14,399 nucleotides of DNA from Gammaproteobacteria bacterium (GCA_030431185.1 JAUIJO010000054.1:1-14399); one strand, 5' to 3'; shown: positions 1 to 7,102, counted from the stretch's first letter. A program made the numbers and translations. The notes: generated from the letters alone by a model not told the origin.

Positions 1-2
1 TC

Positions 3-437
3 GCCTGCGCCGCCTACGCCGGCGTGCCCCTCACCCATCGCGAGCATGCCCAGTCGGTGCGGTTCGTCACCGCGCTCGGCCGCGACGGTACCGATCCCGT
101 GGACTGGCCGGCACTGGCCCAGGAGCGGCAGACCCTCGCCTTCTACATGGGGGTCTCGGGCCTGTCCCACCTGCGCGACAAGCTGCTCGCGCATGGCCGC
201 GCCGCGGGCACGCCCTTCGCCCTGGTCGAGAACGGGACCCGCGCCAACCAGCGCGTGGTCACCGGCACCCTCGCCGACCTGCCCGAGGCCGCGGCACGCC
301 ATGCCGTGCAGGCGCCCGCCCTGTTGATCCTGGGTGAAGTCGCGGCATCGGCGTCCGCACTACACTGGTTCGGGCCCGAGCCCTTGCGACTCGAGAGTCC
401 CGCCAGGCGGGATCCCACGATGGCCGAGGCCGCGTGA
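3..437 (+). CDS. cysG: Siroheme synthase / uroporphyrinogen-III C-methyltransferase, 3' part only
   Basis: The gene enters from the left edge; 144 residues are visible in an open frame starting at base 3, and the true start lies outside. The family methylates uroporphyrinogen III with S-adenosylmethionine at C2 and C7 to give precorrin-2, which becomes siroheme, the cofactor of sulfite and nitrite reductase. The visible part matches the C-terminal end of the SUMT methyltransferase domain: an AYAGVPLTHREHAQSV-like stretch at the edge, then QTLAFYMG, LAHGRAAGTPFALVENGT and NQRVVTGTLADLP, closing with an APALLILGEV strand. Whether the protein is the fused CysG (with the N-terminal dehydrogenase/ferrochelatase domain) or a stand-alone methyltransferase cannot be seen here. 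The cysteine synthase gene follows 69 bp downstream on the same strand, which supports a sulfur-assimilation role. Confidence 0.9.
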   Translation, partial: ACAAYAGVPLTHREHAQSVRFVTALGRDGTDPVDWPALAQERQTLAFYMGVSGLSHLRDKLLAHGRAAGTPFALVENGTRANQRVVTGTLADLPEAAARHAVQAPALLILGEVAASASALHWFGPEPLRLESPARRDPTMAEAA

Positions 438-458
438 TCCAGCCGTAATACCGACCAC

Positions 459-475
459 GCGGCCGAAACGGCCGC
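459..475. repeat. GC-rich hairpin between cysG and cysK
   Basis: A perfect 7-bp inverted repeat, GCGGCCG at 459-465 and CGGCCGC at 469-475, encloses an AAA loop. It sits 21 bp after the cysG stop and 31 bp before the cysK start. There is no T-run after it on either strand, so it does not meet the usual intrinsic-terminator pattern. It could slow polymerase, protect an mRNA end, or be chance in GC-rich DNA. Confidence 0.35.
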
Positions 476-506
476 TCGCCCGACACGATCCCACCCGGAG
501 CATCCC

Positions 507-1463
507 ATGGCCCTGTACGACAGCATCCTGGACACCATCGGCGGCACGCCGATCGTCAAACTGCACCGCATCGCGCCCAGCCACGTGACGCTTTACGCGA
601 AGGTGGAATCCTTCAATCCGGGCGGCTCGGTCAAGGATCGCCTGGCCCTGGCGATCATCCTCGATGCCGAGCAGAAGGGCCTGCTGAAGCCCGGGCAGAC
701 CGTGGTCGAGGCCACCAGCGGCAACACCGGCATCGCCCTGGCGATGGTCTGCGCGGCCCGGGGCTACCCCTTCGTGGCGGTGATGACCGAGACCTTCTCG
801 ATCGAGCGGCGCAAGCTGATGCGCGCCTACGGCGCCAAGGTGATCCTGACCCCCGCCGCCGAGCGCGGGACCGGCATGGTGCGCAAGGCCGCCGAGCTGG
901 CCCGCGAGCACGGCTGGTTCCTTGCCAGCCAGTTCGAGAACCCGGCCAACCCGGCCTACCACCGCAACACCACCGGGCCGGAGATCCTGCGTGATTTCGC
1001 GGGCAAGCGGCTGGACTACTTCGTCAGCGGCTGGGGGACCGGCGGCACCATCACCGGGGCCGGCGAAGTACTCAAGACCGCGCGCCCCGACCTGAAGGTG
1101 ATCGCCAGCGAGCCCGCAGGCGCGGCCCTGCTGTCGGGCAAGGAGTGGCAGCCGCACAAGATCCAGGGCTGGACCCCGGACTTCCTGCCCGAGGTGCTCA
1201 GCCGCAGCATCGCCGACGAGATCCTGCCGATCGACGACGTCCTGGCCCGCGACACCTCGCGCCGGCTGGCGGCGGAGGAAGGCGTGTTCGTCGGCATCTC
1301 CGCCGGCGCGACCGTCGCCGCGGCGCTGCAGGTCGCCGAACGCGCCGCGGAGGGCGCGGTGCTGTTGGCGATGCTGCCCGACACGGGCGAGCGCTACCTG
1401 TCGACCTTCCTGTTCGAAGGCGTCGCGGAAGGCTCGGACGACGAATGGCTGGCCTCGCTCTAG
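507..1463 (+). CDS. cysK: Cysteine synthase (O-acetylserine sulfhydrylase, PLP enzyme)
   Basis: This 318-residue protein has the usual length for the family. It condenses O-acetylserine with sulfide to form cysteine in the cytoplasm using pyridoxal phosphate. The PLP-binding lysine is K43 in NPGGSVKDR (37-45). The substrate/PLP loop TSGNTG is at 70-75, the phosphate-binding glycine loop GTGGT at 177-181, GISAGA at 263-268 and the C-terminal PDTGERYLST at 291-300. TETFSIERRKLMRAYGA (94-110) and IQGWTPDFLP (219-228) resemble CysK (type A) more than CysM, but the A/B isozyme assignment is not certain. The ATG at 507 follows a CGGAG ribosome-binding site at 496-500 with 6-nt spacing. It lies in line with the upstream siroheme gene, probably one sulfur-assimilation unit. 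Confidence 0.93.
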   Translation: MALYDSILDTIGGTPIVKLHRIAPSHVTLYAKVESFNPGGSVKDRLALAIILDAEQKGLLKPGQTVVEATSGNTGIALAMVCAARGYPFVAVMTETFSIERRKLMRAYGAKVILTPAAERGTGMVRKAAELAREHGWFLASQFENPANPAYHRNTTGPEILRDFAGKRLDYFVSGWGTGGTITGAGEVLKTARPDLKVIASEPAGAALLSGKEWQPHKIQGWTPDFLPEVLSRSIADEILPIDDVLARDTSRRLAAEEGVFVGISAGATVAAALQVAERAAEGAVLLAMLPDTGERYLSTFLFEGVAEGSDDEWLASL

Positions 1464-1538
1464 GCCACCCGGCCCCGCGCCACGTGGGTTGACCGGGCGC
1501 CCGGGACCGCCGCGCGCGAAGCGCCGCGCCCCGGGCGT

Positions 1539-1544
1539 TATCCT
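1539..1544 (+). promoter_or_regulatory. Possible -10 element upstream of amgK
   Basis: TATCCT lies in an AT-richer patch (gttatcctg) of the otherwise very GC-rich 110-bp gap between cysK and amgK, 29 nt before the amgK ATG. It matches four of six consensus positions. No good -35 is seen at 16-18 bp; a TTGACC at 1489-1494 is too far away. A weak call by eye. Confidence 0.25.
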
Positions 1545-1573
1545 GTGGGCCGTCGAAGACCGCCCCGCCGCGC

Positions 1574-2605
1574 ATGCCCACGTCCAATCCCGCCACCGAA
1601 TCACGATCGCGAGACGCCGCGCGCCTGGACTGGGCGCGCGCGGCCAGCGGCGTGCCTGCGCTCGGACTCGAGCGCGCCTCGTACGACGCGGGCCACCGCA
1701 GCTACTGGAGGAGCATCGGGACGACGCCGAGCCTGGTCGTCATGGACGCGCCCCCGGGGCTGGAGGACGTGCGCCCGTGGCTGGCGATGCATCGCCTCCT
1801 GTCCGACGGCGGCGTGCGCGTGCCGCGCGTGCTGGCCCGGGACAGCGAGGCGGGTTTCCTCCTGCTGGAGGATCTCGGTGGACCGACCCTGGCGCAGTTG
1901 ATCGACGACGCCTCCGCCGACGTCCATTTCGACGCCGCCATCGCACAACTGGTCCGCCTTCAGCGCATCGCCCCGCCGACGGACATGCCGGGGTTCGGCG
2001 AAGCCCTGCTGCAGCGAGATGCCGGCCTGTTCGACACCTGGTTCCTGGGCGAGCACCTCGGCCTCGCGCTCGACTGCGCGGATGCCGAACGCCTGGAGCA
2101 GGTGCAGCGACGGCTGATGGACAATGCGCTCGCACAGCCCCGGGTGCTCACCCATCGCGATTACATGCTGCGCAACCTGATGCCGGCCGACGACGGTCCC
2201 GCGGTGCTGGACTTCCAGGACTGCGTGGTCGGTCCGATCGCCTACGACCCGGTCAGCCTGTTCAAGGATGCCTTCCTCAGCTGGCCCCTGGAGCGGGTGG
2301 ACGACTGGCTGGCGCGCTACCACGCGCGCGCGCTCGAGGCCGGACTGCCGGTGCCGTCGCTGGAACGCTTCATGCGTGACGCCGACTGGCTCGGCGTGCA
2401 ACGGCACCTGAAGATCCTCGGCATCTTCGCCCGCTTGCACCATCGCGACGGCAAGCCGAAATACCTGGCCGATGCGCCGCGTTTCCTGGCCTATCTCGAC
2501 GAAGTGCTGCCCCGCCATCCGCGGCTCCGCCCCCTGCAGGACCTGCTCGAGCGCACCGTGCGACCGGCCTTCGAACGCCGCCTGTCGGCGACATCCCCGG
2601 GATGA
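1574..2605 (+). CDS. amgK: N-acetylmuramate/N-acetylglucosamine anomeric kinase (AmgK)
   Basis: This 343-residue protein belongs to the aminoglycoside-phosphotransferase (APH/choline kinase) fold. The AmgK branch phosphorylates the anomeric hydroxyl of MurNAc and GlcNAc recovered from cell-wall turnover. Visible signatures are the hinge region FLLLEDLGGPTL (95-106), the catalytic loop HRDYMLRNLM (194-203, catalytic D196) and the metal-binding DFQDCVVGPIAYDP (213-226). The HRDY..RNLM and DFQD..VGPIAYD pair is characteristic of AmgK-like kinases rather than drug-modifying APHs. The identification is strengthened by the nucleotidyltransferase MurU directly downstream, the same pair as in Pseudomonas. 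The ATG at 1574 has no clear Shine-Dalgarno site; an internal start is possible but would cut into the N-lobe. Confidence 0.88.
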   Translation: MPTSNPATESRSRDAARLDWARAASGVPALGLERASYDAGHRSYWRSIGTTPSLVVMDAPPGLEDVRPWLAMHRLLSDGGVRVPRVLARDSEAGFLLLEDLGGPTLAQLIDDASADVHFDAAIAQLVRLQRIAPPTDMPGFGEALLQRDAGLFDTWFLGEHLGLALDCADAERLEQVQRRLMDNALAQPRVLTHRDYMLRNLMPADDGPAVLDFQDCVVGPIAYDPVSLFKDAFLSWPLERVDDWLARYHARALEAGLPVPSLERFMRDADWLGVQRHLKILGIFARLHHRDGKPKYLADAPRFLAYLDEVLPRHPRLRPLQDLLERTVRPAFERRLSATSPG

Positions 2606-2662
2606 GGGCGATGGCGCGCCCCGCCCTCGCGAATCCCGACCGCCCGTCCGCGACACCCCGCT

Positions 2663-2675
2663 GGAGTTGCCGTTG
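2663..2675 (+). promoter_or_regulatory. Ribosome-binding site deciding the murU TTG start
   Basis: GGAG (2663-2666) is followed by a 6-nt spacer and the TTG codon at 2673-2675. The codons after TTG encode the conserved N-terminal strand and glycine loop of nucleotidyltransferases, so the non-ATG start is preferred over the ATG at 2472. Confidence 0.6.
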
Positions 2676-3380
2676 AAAGCCCTGATATTCGCCGCCGGCC
2701 TGGGCGAGCGCATGCGTCCCCTGACCACGCACACGCCCAAGCCCCTGCTGGAGGCCGGGGGCAAGCCCCTGATCGAATGGCATCTCGAGAAGCTGGCCGC
2801 CGCCGGCGTGCACGAGGTGGTCGTCAACACGAGCTGGCTGGCCGGGCAGTTCCCGGCGGTGCTGGGCGACGGCCGCCGCTGGGGCCTGCGCCTGCACTGC
2901 CTCTACGAAGGCGACACGCCGCTGGAGACCGGCGGCGGGATGCTCAATGCACTGCCCTTGCTGGGCGATGCGCCGTTCCTGCTGGTGAACGGCGACGTCT
3001 GGACCGACCACGATTTCCGGACGCTCCCCCGCGAGCCCCGCGGACTCGCGCACCTGGTCCTGGTGGACCGGCCACCCCAGGCCGCCCGCGGCGACTTCGC
3101 GCTGGATGCCGATGGCCTTGTCCGCGAGACCGGCCGACCGCTGCTCACCTACGCCGGCCTTGGCATCTTCCGACCCCGGTTGCTCGATGACTGGGCCACG
3201 ATCATCGGCGCGCACGACCGGCCGGGCGGCAAGCCCCGCTTCCGCCTCCCGCCCCTGCTCACCGCGCGGATGGCGGAGGGCCTGATCAGCGGCGAACACC
3301 ACCGTGGCCGCTGGACCGACGTCGGGACGCCGCAGCGACTGGCCGAGCTGGATGCTTGGCTCGCGCGAGGTCCTGCCTGA
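2673..3380 (+). CDS. murU: N-acetylmuramate-1-phosphate uridylyltransferase (MurU)
   Basis: This 235-residue sugar-1-phosphate nucleotidyltransferase would convert the AmgK product MurNAc-1-phosphate plus UTP into UDP-MurNAc, closing the peptidoglycan-recycling bypass. I place the start at a TTG (2673), giving MKALIFAAGLGERMRPLT; GGAG at 2663-2666 lies 6 nt upstream, and the family normally begins exactly here. The open frame extends upstream to 2472, but that extension overlaps amgK and does not look like this family. Motifs: nucleotide-binding GLGERMRPLT (9-18), K23 and TPKPLL (21-26), ETGGGM (85-90) and the metal-site NGDVW (106-110). The length is close to the roughly 223 residues of known MurU. 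It lies 67 bp after amgK and is presumably cotranscribed. A related sugar nucleotidyltransferase is the alternative, but the context favours MurU. Confidence 0.87.
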   Translation: MKALIFAAGLGERMRPLTTHTPKPLLEAGGKPLIEWHLEKLAAAGVHEVVVNTSWLAGQFPAVLGDGRRWGLRLHCLYEGDTPLETGGGMLNALPLLGDAPFLLVNGDVWTDHDFRTLPREPRGLAHLVLVDRPPQAARGDFALDADGLVRETGRPLLTYAGLGIFRPRLLDDWATIIGAHDRPGGKPRFRLPPLLTARMAEGLISGEHHRGRWTDVGTPQRLAELDAWLARGPA

Positions 3381-3392
3381 CGGACGCGTCCG
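3381..3392. repeat. 12-bp perfect palindrome after murU
   Basis: CGGACGCGTCCG begins on the base after the murU stop codon, 59 bp before the sigma-factor start. It could be an operator or RNA stem in the murU-sigma gap. Palindromes of this length are expected several times by chance in a GC-rich window of this size, so confidence in a function is low. Confidence 0.2.
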
Positions 3393-3451
3393 ACACACCG
3401 GCATCGCGCGCTTCGTGCGACCGTTGGGCTCCCCCGCGCGTACCCACGTCA

Positions 3452-4033
3452 ATGGACCAGCCCGTCACTCGACTCGTGGACGAACCCGAACTGCTCCGGA
3501 AAGCGCGCTGGGGGGACCGCAAGGCCTTCGCCGAACTCTATGCGCGGCATGCCGGACCGGCGCACGCGCTGGCCCTGCGACTGACCGGCGACCCGGCCGC
3601 GGCGGAAGACCTCACCCATGACGCGTTCATGAAGATGCTCCGTTTCATCGGCGGCCTGCGCAGCGACCGCCCCGTGCGTCCCTGGCTCAAGAAAGTGATC
3701 GCCAATGCCGCCATCGATCGCCTGCGCCGCGAACATGGCCAGCTCTATGCGGACGCGGACATCACGCAGGTCGCCGACAGGACCCTCGACGCCGCGGCCC
3801 AGCGGACCGAGGTGACCGCATTGCTGCAACGGCTGGACCCGCTGGCCCGTACCCTCGTATGGCTGCACGAGGTCGAAGGCTGGTCGCACACCGAACTCGC
3901 CGAACGCTTCGAACGCACGCCCAGCTGGTCGAAGTCACAGATATCCCGTGCCCTCGCCCGCCTGCGCACCGAGCTGGACGCGCCACCCGACACGACCCAT
4001 ACGATCGACGCCCATGCACGCACACGAGCCTGA
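3452..4033 (+). CDS. ECF-type RNA polymerase sigma factor (sigma-70 family)
   Basis: This 193-residue protein has the two-domain layout of extracytoplasmic-function sigma factors. Sigma region 2 spans about residues 23-94: GDRKAFAELYARHAG, then the LTGDPAAAEDLTHDAFMKM core-binding segment and a WLKKVIANAAIDRLRRE segment for -10 recognition. Region 4 spans about 120-175: LQRLDPLARTLVWLHEVEGWSHTELAERF and a helix-turn-helix recognition helix ending ISRALARLRTEL. A linker of about 25 residues separates them. The ATG at 3452 (MDQPVTRLVD) is chosen because the upstream frame to 3356 overlaps murU and is compositionally unlike protein; the ribosome-binding site is weak. The downstream membrane-protein frame overlaps by 20 nt. 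Such sigma factors normally answer envelope stress and are held inactive by a linked anti-sigma factor. The target regulon is unknown. Confidence 0.9.
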   Translation: MDQPVTRLVDEPELLRKARWGDRKAFAELYARHAGPAHALALRLTGDPAAAEDLTHDAFMKMLRFIGGLRSDRPVRPWLKKVIANAAIDRLRREHGQLYADADITQVADRTLDAAAQRTEVTALLQRLDPLARTLVWLHEVEGWSHTELAERFERTPSWSKSQISRALARLRTELDAPPDTTHTIDAHARTRA

Positions 4034-4409
4034 CCCCCAACGCCTGCGCCGACACCTGCAGGCCCTGCCCGATCCGGTTCCCCCCGCCACGCTGGAGGCG
4101 CGCCTGCTCGCGGCGCAGGGACGGCGCAGCCGCCTGCTTCGCACGGGCGCGACGGTCGTTGCCCTCTGCATGGTGGTGCTGGTCGCGATGCCCGATCCGG
4201 GCCGTTTACCGGGTCCGGATGCGCCCGCAAGGCAGCAGGCCGCCCGCGAGACCACCCGGTTGAAGCTCCAGGCCATCGACCGTGCCCTGCAGACGGCCTA
4301 CGCGCGCGGCGCAAGCGATGACGAGCTCGCACCCCTCTGGGAAGCGCGCACCCAGCTGATGCGCAGCGCGGCCCCCACGGCCGACGCGGCACGGGGGAGC
4401 CGGTCATGA
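4014..4409 (+). CDS. Small single-pass membrane protein, candidate anti-sigma factor
   Basis: This 131-residue protein is not recognised by family. The ATG at 4014 lies within the last 20 nt of the sigma-factor gene in another frame, so translation is probably coupled; the frame is open back to a GTG at 3948, but the shorter start suits the overlap. It has a basic N-terminal segment of about 42 residues, one hydrophobic stretch at about 43-60 (ATVVALCMVVLVAMP), then a 70-residue tail with a predicted amphipathic helix (about 75-117). With the basic N-terminus inside, the tail would be periplasmic. Position and topology fit an anti-sigma factor, but there is no HxxxCxxC zinc motif of the ZAS family, and the N-terminal domain is short. 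The function is inferred from context only. Confidence 0.72.
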   Translation: MHAHEPDPQRLRRHLQALPDPVPPATLEARLLAAQGRRSRLLRTGATVVALCMVVLVAMPDPGRLPGPDAPARQQAARETTRLKLQAIDRALQTAYARGASDDELAPLWEARTQLMRSAAPTADAARGSRS

Positions 4410-5212
4410 CCGCCAGTGCGCCACCTGCCTGGCGGATCGTGGCGATCCTCGGCCTGGTCGTGACCGTCCTGTCCGCGCCGATCGCCCAGGCGCGGGACGC
4501 GTCCCCTTCCGTCGGCGTACCCGTGGGCCTGCTGGCGGCCCAGTCGAGTTCGCTCGACGCCGTGGTCGACGTCCGCCGGCCGGACGTGGAAGGCATCGCC
4601 GTGCTCGCCATCACCCCGGGGGGCACGGCCGACCGCATGGGCATGCAGGTCGGCGACCGGGTCCTGTCCGTCAACGGGCGCTCCCTGACCGATACCCTGC
4701 AGCCTTCCGCCGTGCTTGAAGCGGCGCTGGCCAACGGCGGGCCGATCCAGGCCAGCGTGTCGCGCGACGGCCGCGTCCTGCAGTTGTCCGCCGACGCGGT
4801 CGCGAACGCCGCGCCAGCCCCGGAACCCGTGGGCTGCGGTTACGTCAGCAACCGGGGCACGCTGCCCCACGTCACCGAACGCCTGTACCCGGTGAAGATC
4901 GTCAGCATCGACGGCGGCGGCCTGCCGATCGACGCGAACCGGCATCGGCTTCCGGCGGGCATGCACGTGGTCACGGTCAGCGAACGCATCGAAAGCATCC
5001 GCTTCGATCCACTGGAGCAGCGGGCCCGCCAGCAGTTGCTCGGTCGCGAAGGCGCGCGCGCCGCCAAGACCCTCGTCGTCGACGTGCAGCCCGGCGTGCG
5101 CTACCAGTTGGGCGCGCGCTTCCTCGACGAAGGGCTCGACGGCAACCGGATCCGTCGCAATGCGTATTGGGAACCGGTGGTGTGGCGGGAAGTCGAGGAC
5201 GCCTGCCGCTGA
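4406..5212 (+). CDS. Secreted PDZ-domain protein of the sigma-factor operon
   Basis: A 268-residue protein whose start overlaps the preceding stop as ATGA. An N-terminal signal peptide is visible (hydrophobic core about 11-24, likely cleavage after AQA at 27-29), so it should be periplasmic. A PDZ domain covers about 50-132, with the typical ITPGGTADRMGMQVGDRVLSVNGRSL core (69-94). The C-terminal part (about 155-268) is a beta-rich region with RLPAGMHVVTVSERI and LVVDVQPGVRYQLGARF; this pattern recalls small periplasmic modules such as DUF2846-like or PEGA-like domains, but I cannot assign it. There is no serine-protease domain, so it is not a DegS/DegP homologue. Two cysteines (C144, C267) could form a disulfide. 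It is likely a sensor or partner for the membrane protein upstream. Confidence 0.8.
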   Translation: MTASAPPAWRIVAILGLVVTVLSAPIAQARDASPSVGVPVGLLAAQSSSLDAVVDVRRPDVEGIAVLAITPGGTADRMGMQVGDRVLSVNGRSLTDTLQPSAVLEAALANGGPIQASVSRDGRVLQLSADAVANAAPAPEPVGCGYVSNRGTLPHVTERLYPVKIVSIDGGGLPIDANRHRLPAGMHVVTVSERIESIRFDPLEQRARQQLLGREGARAAKTLVVDVQPGVRYQLGARFLDEGLDGNRIRRNAYWEPVVWREVEDACR

Positions 5213-5228
5213 TCCCGTCCCGCCCGGC

Positions 5229-5942
5229 TCACTCCCCGGGTCGTGCGGCTGCGGCACCCAGCTGCTCGCGCAGGAACGGCACGGTCACGCGGCGCTGGGC
5301 CGCCAACGAGGCACGGTCCAGCGTATCGAGCAGGGCGGTCAGGCCGCCGAGGTCGCGCCCGGTGCGGCGCAGCAGCCAGTCCAGGGCGGCGTCCTCCATC
5401 ACCAGTCCCCGCCGCTGCGCGCGCTGCGCGAGCACCTCGCGACGACCCGCGTCATCAAGCGGCGACAAGCCCACGCGGATGCACTGCGACAAGCGAGAGC
5501 GCAGGTCCGGCAGGACCAGGGGCAGACCGGCGGGATTGTCCCGCGCCGCGTAGAGCAGGCAGGCACCCGCCGCACGGGCACGGTTGTGGGCGTCGAAGAG
5601 CGCGATCTCGTCCTCGCGATGACCCGTGATCGCCTCCAGCCCGTCCAATGCCACCAGGTCGTTCCCTTCCAGCGCCAGCAGGGCCTCACCCAGGCGCCCC
5701 GCGGCCGCGGCCAGCGGCAGGTAGGCGACGCGGCGGCCGGCGGATTCCGCCGCCGCGCAGGTGGCCAGCAGGAGGTGGGTCTTGCCGACCCCGGCGGGTC
5801 CCACCAGGTACCGCCATTCCCCGGCGCCGCCATCGGCCAGTGCCTGCAATTGCGCCAGCGTCCCGTCCGGGGCGCCGATGTAGGTCTCGAATCGCTGGTC
5901 CGGCGGGTATCGCAGCGCCAGTGGCAGCTGCGGCACGCTCAC
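5229..5942 (-). CDS. hda: DnaA regulatory inactivator Hda (DnaA-related AAA+ ATPase)
   Basis: This 237-residue AAA+ protein has the length and pattern of Hda, which with the DNA-loaded sliding clamp stimulates ATP hydrolysis by DnaA and so prevents re-initiation. The N-terminus carries a clamp-binding motif, QLPLAL (5-10), comparable to QLSLPL in E. coli Hda. Walker A is GPAGVGKTH (48-56). The Walker B strand LVALDG has the aspartate at D100. A sensor-1-like strand LLYAARDNP lies at 129-137 and an arginine-rich LPDLRSRLSQ (144-153) where the DnaA family has its box VII. There is no DNA-binding domain IV, which separates it from DnaA. The GTG start at 5942 overlaps the TGA of the permease gene as GTGA; a second GTG at 5936 is possible but would also keep the clamp motif. 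It is the last gene of a minus-strand operon, converging with the PDZ gene over 16 bp. Confidence 0.9.
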   Translation of the reverse strand: MSVPQLPLALRYPPDQRFETYIGAPDGTLAQLQALADGGAGEWRYLVGPAGVGKTHLLLATCAAAESAGRRVAYLPLAAAAGRLGEALLALEGNDLVALDGLEAITGHREDEIALFDAHNRARAAGACLLYAARDNPAGLPLVLPDLRSRLSQCIRVGLSPLDDAGRREVLAQRAQRRGLVMEDAALDWLLRRTGRDLGGLTALLDTLDRASLAAQRRVTVPFLREQLGAAAARPGE

Positions 5943-7102
5943 CTGGGGTCCGGCTCCGCGGGCGCCACCACCTCGACGGGCGCGCCGTCCGCGTCGACGA
6001 CATGGGCATGGTCCCCGGCGTAGAGGCGGCTGTGCGTATACCGCTCCTGGGCGAACCGCAGCATCACGTTCGCCACCGCCGCCACCGGCAGCGCGATCAG
6101 CATGCCGAGGAAGCCGAACAGCTGGCCGCCGGCCATGATGGCGAAGATCACCGCGGCCGGATGCAGGCCGATCCGGTCGCCGACGATGCGCGGGGTCAGC
6201 ACGTAGCCTTCGAGCATCTGCCCGACCACGAACACGCCCCCCACCATCAGCACCAGGGTCAGGTCGCCGCCGGGCTGGATGAAGGCCGCGATCAGTCCCA
6301 GCACCACGCCGGTCGCCGTGCCCAGGTAGGGCACGAAGCTGATGAGGCCGGCGACGATGCCGATCAGCAGGCCCACCTTCAGCCCCACCACCGACAGGCC
6401 GATCGCATAGATCGCGCCGAGGGCGAGCATCACCAGGATCTGGCCGCGCAGGAATGCCGACAGCACGTCGTTGGATTCGATCGCCAGGCGCCGGACCGTG
6501 GGCACGTGGTCGCGCGGCACCAGCAGGCCGACGCGCTCGACCAGCTTGTCCCAGTCGCGCAGGAAGTAGAACGTCAGGATGGGCAACAGCACCGCGTTGG
6601 CCACCATCGTGACCAGGGCGAAGCCCGAGCGCGACACGTAGCCGAAGAAGGTCGCGGCCACGCCGCCGGCCTGTTGCCAATGCTCGCGGGCGAGCTCGAT
6701 CAGGCGCTGCGGGTCGAGCCATCCGCGCAGTTCCAGCCCGGTGCGCTGCTCGACCCAGGGCAGGCCGGTGCCCAGCAGCCAGTCGCGGAGCTTGGGCATC
6801 ATGTCGGCGACGGTGACCACCTGGCGCTCGATCATCGGCACGAGGATCACCAGGGCGAGGATGATCAGCAGGACCATCAGGGTGAACACCAGCACCACGG
6901 CCATGTTGCGCGAACGCCCGGAGCGCTCCAGGCGATCGACCAGCGGATCGCCCAGCCAGCCCAGCAACGCCGCCAGCACGAAGGGCGTGAGGATCGGCGC
7001 GAGTGCCCAGACCAGCCAAAGCGCGGCCAGCGCGACCGCGCCCCATTGCAGGCGCTTGAGGAAACGCGCGATGTCGTCCATGGCGTCGGCGTGCTGCATC
7101 AT
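5939..7102 (-). CDS. AI-2E family (PerM-like) integral membrane transporter
   Basis: This 387-residue polytopic inner-membrane protein belongs to the AI-2E/PerM permease family. Hydrophobic segments are visible at about 19-50, 66-91, 148-180, 222-240, 242-277, 281-298 and 313-348, consistent with the eight helices of the family. Diagnostic pieces are SFVPYLGTATG (255-265), EGYVLTPRIVGDRIGLHP (298-315) and LFGFLGMLIALPVAAV (328-343). Substrates vary or are unknown (autoinducer-2 export, Na+/H+ antiport in some members); none can be deduced here. The ATG at 7102 overlaps the upstream DUF2066 stop as ATGA, and its own stop overlaps hda. A later ATG at 7081 is an alternative start. The C-terminal 35 residues form a polar, acidic cytoplasmic tail. 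Confidence 0.9.
   Translation of the reverse strand: MMQHADAMDDIARFLKRLQWGAVALAALWLVWALAPILTPFVLAALLGWLGDPLVDRLERSGRSRNMAVVLVFTLMVLLIILALVILVPMIERQVVTVADMMPKLRDWLLGTGLPWVEQRTGLELRGWLDPQRLIELAREHWQQAGGVAATFFGYVSRSGFALVTMVANAVLLPILTFYFLRDWDKLVERVGLLVPRDHVPTVRRLAIESNDVLSAFLRGQILVMLALGAIYAIGLSVVGLKVGLLIGIVAGLISFVPYLGTATGVVLGLIAAFIQPGGDLTLVLMVGGVFVVGQMLEGYVLTPRIVGDRIGLHPAAVIFAIMAGGQLFGFLGMLIALPVAAVANVMLRFAQERYTHSRLYAGDHAHVVDADGAPVEVVAPAEPDPR

Noticed and set aside
1493..1504. 12-bp palindrome CCGGGCGCCCGG after cysK
   Set aside because: Pure G/C palindromes of this size are expected by chance here; there is no T-run and no nearby supporting site.
360..1604. 414-codon minus-strand open frame opposite cysK
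   Set aside because: It is the antisense shadow of a certain cysK gene in GC-rich DNA; the translation is low-complexity (Gly/Ala/Arg-rich) with no recognisable motif.
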